Positions 15,446 through 24,354 of a DNA stretch of 29,643 nucleotides are shown here, piece after piece. The stretch is from Bacteroidales bacterium UBA2295 (GTDB taxonomy: Bacteria > Bacteroidota > Bacteroidia > Bacteroidales > Tenuifilaceae): the NCBI GenBank assembly GCA_002345825.1, contig DDWD01000096.1, positions 1-29,643 of the forward strand, given 5' to 3'. A model generated the notes under the pieces. The model did not search any database, had not been told where the DNA came from, and was given only the letters and a program-made list of their open reading frames with translations. A program made the position numbers and the translations under genes. How positions within the stretch are numbered: position 1 is the first letter of the stretch; each line of letters opens with the position of its first letter.

Positions 15446-15611
15446 AAACTCAACTCCTTTGGTGCTATTTCTTTAACTACTAGCAATTTCCTAACTTTTA
15501 AACTACATCCACGTGGCAGGTATATTTTACTATATTGCCCCTCTTTGCTCGATGTTATCAAAATTCATTGTATTTTTAAAGGATGATATTCGAATTGAGC
15601 ATTTTGTTACT

Positions 15612-18431
15612 ATGAAAAAAGTTATTACAAAATCATTTCCAATATTACTTTTACTCGCTACGTCCCTTCTCTGCATTAATAAAAATATTAAAGCCGAGGT
15701 TCCTGAGCTTATTCCCTACCTAATTAATGATTTTGAAATTCGAAATCAGAATTGGAGTATAACGCAAAACCCAAAATCCCACCTAGTTTACATCGCTAAC
15801 TCCGAAGGGCTTGCCGAGTTCAACGGGATTAGCTGGAAAAAATACACATTAAATGATGGCCCATCAATAAGATCGGTAGCGGCCGACAGCCTTGGACGAA
15901 TTTTCACAGGTTCATTCGAAGACTTTGGATACTGGGAACGGAATGCTTTGGGTGAGCTTGAATACAAATCGTTGGCACACCTGACTGAAATAGAGAAAAA
16001 TGATGAGATATGGAAGATATACACGGATGATAAAAATGTTTATTTTCAGTCATTTACATCAATTTACATTTTACGAGACAATAAAATCCTGAAGGCTAAG
16101 GCTCCTTACGCCATGCTCTTTATGCATGATGTTAATGAAAAATATGTTGTACAGGTTATTGAGAGGGGCCTATTCTGGTTTGAAAACAAGGAGTTTAAGC
16201 GTATTGAGAATAGCGATATTTTTGAAACCAAAAAAGTTCACGCTATTGTTCCCTACAATAATAATCAGTGGTTGGTTTGTACCGATAATCACGGAATATA
16301 CCATTACGACGGACAAACTTTTAGCTACTTCACGTCTGACGCATCCACCTTCCTCCAAGAGAATGTTTGTAATGTTGCCAAACAGCTTAACGATTCAACC
16401 TATGCCTTTGGCAGCATTCTGAATGGACTTATCATTACAAATAGAGAGGGAGAAATACTTAGAAGATACAACGTGTATAACGGGCTCCAAAACAACACGG
16501 TTCTATCCCTTCATACCGATCAAAATGCCGGATTATGGATTGGTCTCGATGAGGGAGTTAGCTACATTAATCTGAACTCACCATATACTCATTACAAAAG
16601 CAGGAATGCCTCATTTGGAACCATATACGCCTTGCTTAAACAAAAGGATAAACTGTATATAGGGACAAACCATGGTCTTTTTCAAAGCGATATAGAAAAA
16701 AAGGCAGAGTTCTATCAGTTTACAAACCTAAAGCTAATTGACGATAGCCAGGGTCAGGTATGGTCGCTCGAGGAGTTTGAAAACCAAATTCTTTGTGGGC
16801 ACAACGATGGAATCTTCCTGTTAAGTGACGAAAGGCTAAAGCGCATCTCAGCGGTTACTGGGGGTTGGGCTTTTAAACGTTTTGGAGAACATCTACTCGT
16901 GGGAACGTACACGGGTATTGTTGTATTAAAAAAATCCGACGAAGGATTATGGCAATACCATACTAAAGTGGAGGGATTTCTTGAACCAACCCGATATCTT
17001 GAGGTTGATTACCTTGGCTATGTTTGGGCCTCGCATCACCAAAAAGGATTATACAGAATAAAAATATCTGATGATTTATCTCTTGCCGAAAAGGTAGATT
17101 ATTACCCGAATATTAATGGGAAAAGCTACAACATTAAAGTGTCCAAAGTTAATAACAGCGTGGTTTTTACAACCTCAGAGAATATTTACACATACGATTA
17201 TGTTAGGGATCAGATCATTCCCATAGATTCCTTGTCCAGAACTCTTGGCGAGTACAGAACGGCCAATCAAATTCAACACTTCAGAAAGCATGAGTATTGG
17301 CTTATCAAAGACGATAAACTTGCTCTATTTGATATAAATATTGATTTTAGTGCCACAAAGAGATGTGAAATCCAGCTCAATAATTTAAGTCTACCACAGC
17401 GGAGTATCGAGCTCGTTACGCTTGATAGTACTACCCTGATTATTCCAACCCCTGAAAGTTTCGACACCTACAATCTGGCCTTAGACAAGAGTAATCAAAG
17501 AAGTATGGGGCTTGAACTTGAGAAAGTTTTATTCTATGGACAACGCGATGATGTTGTTACCCATTACAAAACCTCCTCGAGCTTGAAAACCAAATGGAAC
17601 ATGAATAATGTTACCATTAGCTATATCGCACCCTACTCATTTGATCTCCCAAACAAGTATTTTTTATACAGAATAAAAGAACTTGACAGCAATTGGCAGA
17701 GCACACACAATAACCAGATTACCTACCTTGGACTAAAATATGGTGATTACACGATTGAGGTTCAGGGGCCAGATGGATCAAGAATTCAAATTCCATTTCG
17801 AGTGGAGAAGCCTTGGTACTATTCAGAAATTGCATTGAGCGTTTACGCATTAGTATTTATCGTAATTATCTGGTTAATAGTGCTATACTTCAAATATAAA
17901 TTGATTCGCCAAAATGAGCGCCTGGGAATGGAGCTTAGGCAAAGTTCACTGGAGAAGGAGCTCGACACCAAGAGCTACGAGCTTATGCTGACCATAAGGT
18001 ATCTTATAAACAAGAACGAAATCTTAACTGAGCTCCAAAACGAGGTGAACGCCATTAAGGAGCATTCCTCAAAATACCCAATTAAAAATTTGAGGAGTAT
18101 GGAGAGAATCATAACCGAAGGCTTAGATAATCAAACAGAGGATTGGAAAAATGCGATGAATAGCTTGAAGCTATCCCAACAGGGCTTCTTTAAAAAGTTG
18201 ATGGAGCAATATCCTAAGCTAACTCCAAACGACCTCAGGCTTTGCTCGTACCTTCGAATGAACTTCTCTACCAAGGAAATTGCCCGATTACTGAACAACT
18301 CACCTCGAGCCATTGAGATAAGTCGCTATCGACTTCGGAAAAAAATGAATCTCGACCACGATATTAACCTCTCCGAATTTTTAATGAGCGAGATCTTTTC
18401 CGAGAAAATCAAGAATTCACAATCAGTTTAA
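15612..18431 (+). CDS. Membrane-spanning propeller regulator with LuxR-type HTH
   Basis: This 939-residue protein is a one-chain sensor-regulator. It has a signal peptide (about 1-29), then periplasmic two-component-regulator-propeller repeats (for example SVAADSLGRIFTGSFEDFGY, GLWIGLDEGVSYINL, KLYIGTNHGLF and YVWASHHQKGLYRIK; together two propellers, about 35-650). A Y_Y_Y domain (about 670-735) is followed by a transmembrane helix (about 740-763), a coiled coil (about 765-830) and a C-terminal LuxR-like helix-turn-helix: NDLRLCSYLRMNFSTKEIAR, then LLNNSPRAIEISRYRLRKKM (about 872-912). Unlike hybrid two-component SusR-type sensors it has no histidine kinase, receiver or AraC domain, so the signal should pass directly from periplasm to DNA. 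It precedes the susCD operon on the same strand and most likely controls it. I chose the ATG at 15612 because it opens the signal peptide; the frame upstream from a GTG at 15513 does not look coding. Confidence 0.85.
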   Translation: MKKVITKSFPILLLLATSLLCINKNIKAEVPELIPYLINDFEIRNQNWSITQNPKSHLVYIANSEGLAEFNGISWKKYTLNDGPSIRSVAADSLGRIFTGSFEDFGYWERNALGELEYKSLAHLTEIEKNDEIWKIYTDDKNVYFQSFTSIYILRDNKILKAKAPYAMLFMHDVNEKYVVQVIERGLFWFENKEFKRIENSDIFETKKVHAIVPYNNNQWLVCTDNHGIYHYDGQTFSYFTSDASTFLQENVCNVAKQLNDSTYAFGSILNGLIITNREGEILRRYNVYNGLQNNTVLSLHTDQNAGLWIGLDEGVSYINLNSPYTHYKSRNASFGTIYALLKQKDKLYIGTNHGLFQSDIEKKAEFYQFTNLKLIDDSQGQVWSLEEFENQILCGHNDGIFLLSDERLKRISAVTGGWAFKRFGEHLLVGTYTGIVVLKKSDEGLWQYHTKVEGFLEPTRYLEVDYLGYVWASHHQKGLYRIKISDDLSLAEKVDYYPNINGKSYNIKVSKVNNSVVFTTSENIYTYDYVRDQIIPIDSLSRTLGEYRTANQIQHFRKHEYWLIKDDKLALFDINIDFSATKRCEIQLNNLSLPQRSIELVTLDSTTLIIPTPESFDTYNLALDKSNQRSMGLELEKVLFYGQRDDVVTHYKTSSSLKTKWNMNNVTISYIAPYSFDLPNKYFLYRIKELDSNWQSTHNNQITYLGLKYGDYTIEVQGPDGSRIQIPFRVEKPWYYSEIALSVYALVFIVIIWLIVLYFKYKLIRQNERLGMELRQSSLEKELDTKSYELMLTIRYLINKNEILTELQNEVNAIKEHSSKYPIKNLRSMERIITEGLDNQTEDWKNAMNSLKLSQQGFFKKLMEQYPKLTPNDLRLCSYLRMNFSTKEIARLLNNSPRAIEISRYRLRKKMNLDHDINLSEFLMSEIFSEKIKNSQSV

Positions 18432-18611
18432 ATCCCCTCCTTCTTTTTGGCATCCCCCCACATCAGGGAAATGTTATCACTCCAATCAATCTGCCAAAGC
18501 CTTTCAAAACAGTGAAATATGCAAATTTTACACAGAATTATGTAATACATTTTTAAGGGATTAGAAACTTCTTTGGTAAGCAGTAATAGCATTTCTTCAT
18601 CATTACTTTAA

Positions 18612-18654
18612 AGTACTTTTTTTGTACTCTTTGTTATTACATATCAAACGTTTG
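18612..18654. promoter_or_regulatory. Candidate operator for the susC operon
   Basis: AGTAC (18612-18616) and GTACT (18624-18628) form a spaced inverted repeat, and CAAACGTTTG (18645-18654) is a perfect 10-bp palindrome 16 bp further on. Their position upstream of the presumed susC promoter fits an activator site, but this rests on symmetry and position only. Confidence 0.25.
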
Positions 18655-18767
18655 CGGAAAGGTGATGTAGTCTTTTTGAGTGGCCAACTTGATTTAATTT
18701 TTGATTGTGAAACTCAAATAAACCATTTTGTTGGACTTTCCTTTTCTGCTGTCATAACTTTAGATAT

Positions 18768-18775
18768 CATTTTTG
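18768..18775 (+). promoter_or_regulatory. Possible -7 element of the susC operon
   Basis: CATTTTTG differs from TAnnTTTG at one fixed base and lies 35 bp before the susC ATG. The -33 region reads TTTTCTG, a poor match, as might be expected of an activator-dependent promoter. Confidence 0.35.
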
Positions 18776-18810
18776 CGGCGACTTAATTACTAACAAATAA
18801 TCCCAGCAGT

Positions 18811-21804
18811 ATGAAGTGTAAACTAGCTCTTCTTATCCCGCTACTAATCCTTCAATCATTTTTTTCGTTCTCGCAGGTTAGGGTTACTGGGACAGTGGTT
18901 GATGAGAGTAACGATCCGCTCCCCGGCGTTTCGGTCATTGTTCAGGGAACTACCAGAGGTACCTCAACCGATCTGGATGGGAACTACTCTATTGAGGTTA
19001 ATCCAGCAGAAAAACTGGAGTTTAGTATGATTGGAATGGTTACTCAGCTACATTTGGTTGGCGAAAAAAACATAATCAACGTAATACTAAGCCAAGAAAG
19101 CACTTCGCTCGAAGAAGTTATAGTTATTGGTTATGGCAGTCAAAAGGCAAAGGACTTAACCGCTCCCATCGTCAAGGTAACAGGCGAAGACCTTGCTCTC
19201 CAGTCAACCTCTAATGCCATGCAGGCCATGCAGGGGAAAGCCGCAGGTGTGCAGATTATCAACAGCGGAGTACCGGGCAGAGGCCCCTCCGTAAAGATTA
19301 GGGGCATAGGTTCAATTGGCGACTATGCCAATCCCCTGTTCATTGTCGATGGCGTTTTTGTCGATAACGTTGACTTCCTGGGCTCATCGGATATTGAAGA
19401 TCTTGTGGTGCTAAAAGATGCTTCGGCAGCTGCAATTTATGGCGTTAGGGCAGCCAATGGAGTAATTCTAATCACAACAAAAAGCGGGAAATCTGGTGAA
19501 CCAATAATTAGCTACGATTCATATTTTGGGTTTCAAACTCCAGTAAACATAATGCCCCTCGCCACAAAAGATCAGTATGTGGAAGTTCTTAACGAGGCCA
19601 ACATTTCCACATTAGGTTATATTCCAAAAGACCCCAACAACTACTCCACGAGCACCGACTGGTATAGAGAGCTGGTACGAAACGCCCCAATGACCAACCA
19701 CAGCATTGATATTTCCGGATCTAGCGAAAAAACAAGCTACTCATTGGGCGGCAGCTACCTTTATCAAGATGGAATCATGGATGCTGCAAATCAGTACCAA
19801 AGGATGAACCTTAGAATTAGGCTCGATCAGAACGTGAACGAATACCTAAAGATTGGGTTTAACAATATTATGTCAAGGTATAACCAGTACAGCCCTAACG
19901 AAGGGGCTTTCTTTGGGGCGTATGTAAACCCACCTGTTTACCCTGTTTATGACCCCAATAACGATGAAGCTTACCCCATTAAATTTGGATCGCCCCAAAC
20001 CTATGGATTTGGAAATCAATACGGAAACCCTATTGCCACTGCGTACTACCCCGAATATTTCGAGAAGGGGAATAAAGTAGTATTCAGCACCTACGCCGAG
20101 CTCTACCCAATTAAAGACAAGCTTACATTCAAAATTTCATACAACCAGGATCTGGGAACATACACACCTCGTTCGTTCACACCAGAATATAACGTGGGCG
20201 GATCCCAAGGAGTACGCACATCAACCCTCGAAAAAACATCGGGCAGCTCAAACAAGCAGATTATTGACAATCTCCTCACTTTCAATAACAGAAAAGATTA
20301 TCATAGCTATTCCATCCTTTTAGGGCAATCAACTCGTATTGAGCGATACGAATTGCTTTCAGGATCGGCCCAGAGCGTTGTGGGAATTGATGATCAATCG
20401 AAGTATTTAATTACAGGATCATATAGAGACAGGAATGCTTGGGATGGCGGATCGAGGTACCATGGCCTATCCTTCTTTACCCGAGGTACATATAATTACG
20501 ATAGCAAATACCTATTTACCTTCACCTTTAGGGCCGATGGGAGTTCAAAGTACCAAAAAAAATGGGGCTACTTCCCTTCCATTGGGTTGGGGTGGAACAT
20601 CTCCCAAGAGGATTTTATGCAGAATAATAATCTCTTCAGCTTCTTAAAAGCACGTGCTAGCTGGGGTATGCTAGGAAATGACAACGTTCCGGCAAACTCG
20701 GCCGTAATTCTTGGCCAAACAGGGCCTGGTAGTTCTGGTATTTTCAACGATGTAATAGTTGATGGCGTGGGGGCTCAAACAGTTCTCCAGAATTACCTCC
20801 GCTGGGAGGTAGTTAGTGAATTCAACTTTGGATTCGACTTCGTATCAGCTAGTACAAAGCTATCTGGTGATCTTGACTTTTACCACCGCACTACCAACAA
20901 TGTGGTTTTTTATGCTCCAATAGCCACAGGTGGTGGTGTTGCCGAGTTGCTAGCCAACAACGGTAAGGTGCTGAATGCCGGTGTAGAGCTAATGCTTAGC
21001 TGGAGCGATAAAATAAGCGACAACTTAAGCTACAATATTGGCTTTAATGCTACATCGGTATATAACCGTGTGTTAGAACTGGAAGGGCGCGATTATATCC
21101 CCGGCGCATATGTTAGGGGCAACTATACTACTCGCACAGCTGTTGGGCATCCCATTGGAGCGTTTTATGGATACGAAATAGATGGTGTTTACAAAAGCGA
21201 ATCGGAGGCTTTGCAAGACCCTGTTAGCCAAACCATAAAAGATAAAGGATTTTTTAAGTACAGAGACCAAAACGGCGACAACATTATTGATAATGAGGAT
21301 AAAGTTTACCTGGGTAGTGCAATCCCCTGGTTAATAAGCGGTATAGACCTTGGCATAAACTACAAAATGTTTGATTTGTCAATGGCCATATACGGACAGG
21401 TTGGTAACAAAATCCTGAATGCCAAAAGGATGAATCGCGATATTTTCTCCGATGGCAACTACGATCAAGACTTTGTTGAGAATAGATGGACCAATGACAA
21501 TCACTCCGAAACATACCCCTCGGCACAAGCCTATAACTTTTCCTATACCCAGCAGGCAAACGATTTTTTTGTTGAGGATGGATCATTTGTAAGAATTCAG
21601 AACATCCAAATTGGGTTCACAACACAGTCAATTAAACAGGTAAAAATGCTAAGGGTTTACATTTCTGCTCAGCGCCCATACACTTTCTTTACTTACAATG
21701 GCTTTACACCAGAGATTGGGGGTAGCCCTATAAGCGCAGGTGTCGATAACTCTGTTTACCCTATGCAAGCTATATATTCATTGGGTTTAAAAGCTAACTT
21801 TTAA
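18811..21804 (+). CDS. susC: SusC-like TonB-dependent outer-membrane transporter
   Basis: This 997-residue protein imports oligosaccharides across the outer membrane using TonB energy. It has a signal peptide (1-21, ending FFSFSQ), then a carboxypeptidase-regulatory-like domain (VRVTGTVVDESNDPLPGVSV, about 23-95). The TonB-box/SusC signature LEEVIVIGYGSQK (about 100-112) follows, then the plug domain (about 115-225, with GVQIINSGVPGRGPSVKIRG and SAAAIYGVRAANGVILITTK), the 22-stranded barrel and a terminal aromatic residue (SLGLKANF). Length and layout are normal for the SusC/RagA family. susD starts 12 bp downstream. The transported glycan cannot be read from this protein; the neighbouring GH144-type enzymes suggest beta-1,2-gluco-oligosaccharides. 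Confidence 0.95.
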   Translation: MKCKLALLIPLLILQSFFSFSQVRVTGTVVDESNDPLPGVSVIVQGTTRGTSTDLDGNYSIEVNPAEKLEFSMIGMVTQLHLVGEKNIINVILSQESTSLEEVIVIGYGSQKAKDLTAPIVKVTGEDLALQSTSNAMQAMQGKAAGVQIINSGVPGRGPSVKIRGIGSIGDYANPLFIVDGVFVDNVDFLGSSDIEDLVVLKDASAAAIYGVRAANGVILITTKSGKSGEPIISYDSYFGFQTPVNIMPLATKDQYVEVLNEANISTLGYIPKDPNNYSTSTDWYRELVRNAPMTNHSIDISGSSEKTSYSLGGSYLYQDGIMDAANQYQRMNLRIRLDQNVNEYLKIGFNNIMSRYNQYSPNEGAFFGAYVNPPVYPVYDPNNDEAYPIKFGSPQTYGFGNQYGNPIATAYYPEYFEKGNKVVFSTYAELYPIKDKLTFKISYNQDLGTYTPRSFTPEYNVGGSQGVRTSTLEKTSGSSNKQIIDNLLTFNNRKDYHSYSILLGQSTRIERYELLSGSAQSVVGIDDQSKYLITGSYRDRNAWDGGSRYHGLSFFTRGTYNYDSKYLFTFTFRADGSSKYQKKWGYFPSIGLGWNISQEDFMQNNNLFSFLKARASWGMLGNDNVPANSAVILGQTGPGSSGIFNDVIVDGVGAQTVLQNYLRWEVVSEFNFGFDFVSASTKLSGDLDFYHRTTNNVVFYAPIATGGGVAELLANNGKVLNAGVELMLSWSDKISDNLSYNIGFNATSVYNRVLELEGRDYIPGAYVRGNYTTRTAVGHPIGAFYGYEIDGVYKSESEALQDPVSQTIKDKGFFKYRDQNGDNIIDNEDKVYLGSAIPWLISGIDLGINYKMFDLSMAIYGQVGNKILNAKRMNRDIFSDGNYDQDFVENRWTNDNHSETYPSAQAYNFSYTQQANDFFVEDGSFVRIQNIQIGFTTQSIKQVKMLRVYISAQRPYTFFTYNGFTPEIGGSPISAGVDNSVYPMQAIYSLGLKANF

Positions 21805-21816
21805 AAACAATTAGTT

Positions 21817-23304
21817 ATGAAAAGTATCCGAATACTAACAATACTCACTCTAATCCTCGTTTTCACTAACTGTGAGGATTTTCTAGATATCAGACCCGAA
21901 GGAACTGTCCCAACAATTGGTCTAGACTACTCAAAAACCGAGAATATTTTCCTTCCCATTAGCGCATCATATGCTAAGCTAAGATCGTATGGAGCCCATG
22001 TGTTCCCTTACATAGGGGCATTTGAGATTGCCTCAGATAATGCCGACAAGGGGAGCAGCCCTGAGGACAACCCCACGATGAAAGAGCTAGACGATTTAAA
22101 CTACGAGGCCAACAATGGCCTAATAAATGACCTCTGGACAGGGTATTTTGATATTGTTAGCGGAGCAAACTACGCTATTCATGAAATGCCAAAATTTGAG
22201 GAAACGCTGCTCAATGCGAGCGACAAGGAGTACGCCATGCAGTGTCAGGGCGAAGCGAAAACCATTAGGGCATATGCCTACTTTAATCTTACCCGACTTT
22301 TTGGGAGGGTACCCATAATCGATACTACGCTTTCATCGGAACAGCTAGCATCGGTAACACAGTCAACAACTCAGCAGCTTTACAATTTTATCGAGAAGGA
22401 TTTGGAGGAAGCGATAGCGGTGCTTCCCGATTTTTACTCGAAGGAATGGGCTGGTAGAATTAACAAGTACACCGCCATGGGCATCAAGGCAAAGGTTCAC
22501 TTATACCAGCAAGAGTGGGACTCTGTAGCCTCGCTTACCGATAGGATTATTGCCTCAGGCCAGTACGGACTGCTAAGCAGCTTCCGTGATGTATTTACTG
22601 TTGATGAGGAGAACAGTGAGGAATCTATATTCGAGATACAAAGTTCTACTCTGGGCAGTTCAACCGGGCCTTCAACTTTTCTTGAGTATGCCTACGTTCA
22701 GGGACCAAGAGGGAATACCCCAAGCAACATGCAGGGTTGGGGCTTTTGCACTCCCAGTCAAAACCTAATCGATTTCTTCGACTCAAGAGGTGAGGTTATT
22801 CGTCCAGCAACTACTCTACTTTACCGAGGCACCAAAACACCCGAGGGAGATAGTATTAAGGTTGCATGCACAAACCCAGTATATAACGGCAAGGTTTACA
22901 CACCCTCGTACTATAACAATTGGAATTTCAATGGATATGGTTTCGATCATAACATTCGTATTCTGCGATATGCAGATATCCTTTTGATGCATGCTGAGGC
23001 ATTGGTGAATGGTGCTGCAGTTCCACTAACCTCTGGAATTAGTGCCGATGCAGCGGTTAATATGGTTAGAGACAGAGCAGGTTTAACTAGCATTTCTGGA
23101 GTTACATCACAAGATATTTGGGACGAACGACGCGCCGAGCTAGCCATGGAACAGGATAGATTTTTCGACCTCATTCGTACGGGTCAAGCGGCCACCGCCC
23201 TTGCCGGTAAAGGTTTTGTTGTGGGCAAGCATGAGGTGTACCCTATTCCTGCAGCACAAATGCAGCTAAACACAAAGCTTACGCAAAACTTAGGTTACAA
23301 CTAA
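21817..23304 (+). CDS. susD: SusD-like surface glycan-binding lipoprotein
   Basis: This 495-residue RagB/SusD protein caps the SusC barrel on the cell surface and binds the glycan before import. The lipobox ends LVFTNC (Cys19) followed by EDFLDIRPEG, the classic SusD opening. TPR-like helices include GEAKTIRAYAYFNLTRLFGR (about 145-164) and the C-terminal part has DILLMHAEALVNGA (about 387-400), WDERRAELAMEQDRFFDLIR (about 435-454) and the terminal KHEVYPIPAAQMQLN. All are family landmarks. It follows susC by 12 bp and precedes the LamG lipoprotein gene by 43 bp, in a single operon. Residues that set glycan specificity cannot be assigned without a structure. Confidence 0.95.
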   Translation: MKSIRILTILTLILVFTNCEDFLDIRPEGTVPTIGLDYSKTENIFLPISASYAKLRSYGAHVFPYIGAFEIASDNADKGSSPEDNPTMKELDDLNYEANNGLINDLWTGYFDIVSGANYAIHEMPKFEETLLNASDKEYAMQCQGEAKTIRAYAYFNLTRLFGRVPIIDTTLSSEQLASVTQSTTQQLYNFIEKDLEEAIAVLPDFYSKEWAGRINKYTAMGIKAKVHLYQQEWDSVASLTDRIIASGQYGLLSSFRDVFTVDEENSEESIFEIQSSTLGSSTGPSTFLEYAYVQGPRGNTPSNMQGWGFCTPSQNLIDFFDSRGEVIRPATTLLYRGTKTPEGDSIKVACTNPVYNGKVYTPSYYNNWNFNGYGFDHNIRILRYADILLMHAEALVNGAAVPLTSGISADAAVNMVRDRAGLTSISGVTSQDIWDERRAELAMEQDRFFDLIRTGQAATALAGKGFVVGKHEVYPIPAAQMQLNTKLTQNLGYN

Positions 23305-23347
23305 CACCATTATATTTCTCTATTGTTTAACTAAATCCAGCTTAATT

Positions 23348-24280
23348 ATGAAAACAAAATTTCGAATGCTTCAAATGTTGCTCCTAGGAGCACTTGTCGT
23401 GTCAATTTCAATGACATCATGTAAAGATGATGATCCCGATCCCGATGACGGAAAAATTGATCCCAGTACTATTGCTGAAACTAACCTGATTGCTTATTTC
23501 GATTTCGAAGACAATGGAAACGATCAAGTTGGCACATTGACTCCGAGCAATACAGCGACCACAACTGCATCCTTTGTTGAAGGTCGTCGCGGGAAAGCGT
23601 TTCAGGGTGCAACTGACAAAAACTCGGGCTTACTTTACACTTTGCCTGCTACAAGCAAGTTGAAAACACTCAAAGCATTCAGCTTCTCGTTATGGGTACA
23701 GCAAGTCCCCAATACTATTGAAACCACCGATGCCCCTGAACAAATGGTTTTCCACTTAGACGGGAAAGGCGATTGGATTTGGGGTAACCTATTCCTATTG
23801 CAGCACAGGAATTGGCCAGAAGGTGAAACAGAACAAGCTCGCAACTATGCCGAAATGGACTGCTACTTCTGGAAAGATGATTCCGAAGCTTGGAAGGGGC
23901 AACGCGGAAGTGGTTGGTATGTTGATGTAACCGCACCACAATGGAGACACATTATCTGCACATACGACAATGTATCTTCAGAATTCCATGCCTATGTGAA
24001 CGGAGTACATGTTACCGCCTTTGACGGAACGGAATATATGGGCGTAAATCGTTGGCAACGCGACGGTGAGGACTTGCCCCTTGGCGATTTGAAGTTTAAC
24101 GCACCAGAGAAATTTGCTATTGGTGCTTGGTGCGATCGACTTGCAGGTACTGCTTTGCAAGAAGATGCGTGGTCGTCTCCCTTCAAAGGCTTAATCGATG
24201 AGCTTCGCATTTATGATAGAGGGCTTACAGCCGAAGAGGTAAAAGATCTATACGATGCTGAGATAACCCAAATCAACTAA
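23348..24280 (+). CDS. LamG/concanavalin-A-like surface lipoprotein, probable glycan-binding protein
   Basis: This 310-residue protein has a lipobox ending SMTSC (Cys25) followed by KDDDPDPDDGK. A lysine-aspartate stretch of this type is the lipoprotein export signal that sends Bacteroidota lipoproteins to the outer face. Residues about 45-305 form one LamG/ConA-like jelly roll, with NLIAYFDFEDNGNDQVG at its start, AFSFSLWVQQ, WRHIICTYDN near 200 and the typical closing motif LIDELRIYDRGLTAEEV (about 283-299). Its place directly after susD is where surface glycan-binding proteins are encoded, so it probably helps capture the glycan. A catalytic role cannot be excluded because ConA-like folds include hydrolases, but I see no clear catalytic motif. 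A strong terminator-like hairpin follows. Confidence 0.82.
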   Translation: MKTKFRMLQMLLLGALVVSISMTSCKDDDPDPDDGKIDPSTIAETNLIAYFDFEDNGNDQVGTLTPSNTATTTASFVEGRRGKAFQGATDKNSGLLYTLPATSKLKTLKAFSFSLWVQQVPNTIETTDAPEQMVFHLDGKGDWIWGNLFLLQHRNWPEGETEQARNYAEMDCYFWKDDSEAWKGQRGSGWYVDVTAPQWRHIICTYDNVSSEFHAYVNGVHVTAFDGTEYMGVNRWQRDGEDLPLGDLKFNAPEKFAIGAWCDRLAGTALQEDAWSSPFKGLIDELRIYDRGLTAEEVKDLYDAEITQIN

Positions 24281-24300
24281 CTCTTTAATCTTTGATTATT

Positions 24301-24336
24301 AAAGGTAGGGAAGGTAATCCCTTCTCTACCTTTTTT
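24301..24336 (+). terminator. Intrinsic terminator/attenuator inside the PUL
   Basis: AAAGGTAGGGAAGG (24301-24314) pairs with CCTTCTCTACCTTT (24320-24333) over 14 bp with one G-U pair and a 5-nt loop, followed by a run of six T (24331-24336). It lies 20 bp after the LamG stop and 18 bp before the first GH144 start, so partial read-through would give less enzyme than SusCD/LamG. Confidence 0.75.
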
Positions 24337-24354
24337 CATCTTAATCACCACCCA

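Larger units (their letters stand above)
18432..18810. other. Intergenic/regulatory region before susC
   Basis: These 379 bases hold no gene. They contain an inverted pair AGTAC/GTACT with a 7-nt T spacer (18612-18628) and a palindrome CAAACGTTTG (18645-18654). Both lie 157-200 bp before the susC ATG and are candidate operators for the upstream regulator. A -7-like CATTTTTG is at 18768-18775. No terminator hairpin is obvious after the regulator gene. Confidence 0.5.

Noticed and set aside
15513..15611. Upstream GTG start for the propeller regulator
   Set aside because: The extra 33 residues would precede a normal signal peptide that starts at the ATG at 15612.
15612..18431. Hybrid two-component system (SusR/HTCS type)
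   Set aside because: No histidine kinase, ATPase or receiver domain is found between the transmembrane helix and the helix-turn-helix.
24292..24354. Upstream TTG start for the first GH144 gene
   Set aside because: This stretch contains the terminator hairpin, and the lipoprotein signal peptide begins at the ATG at 24355.
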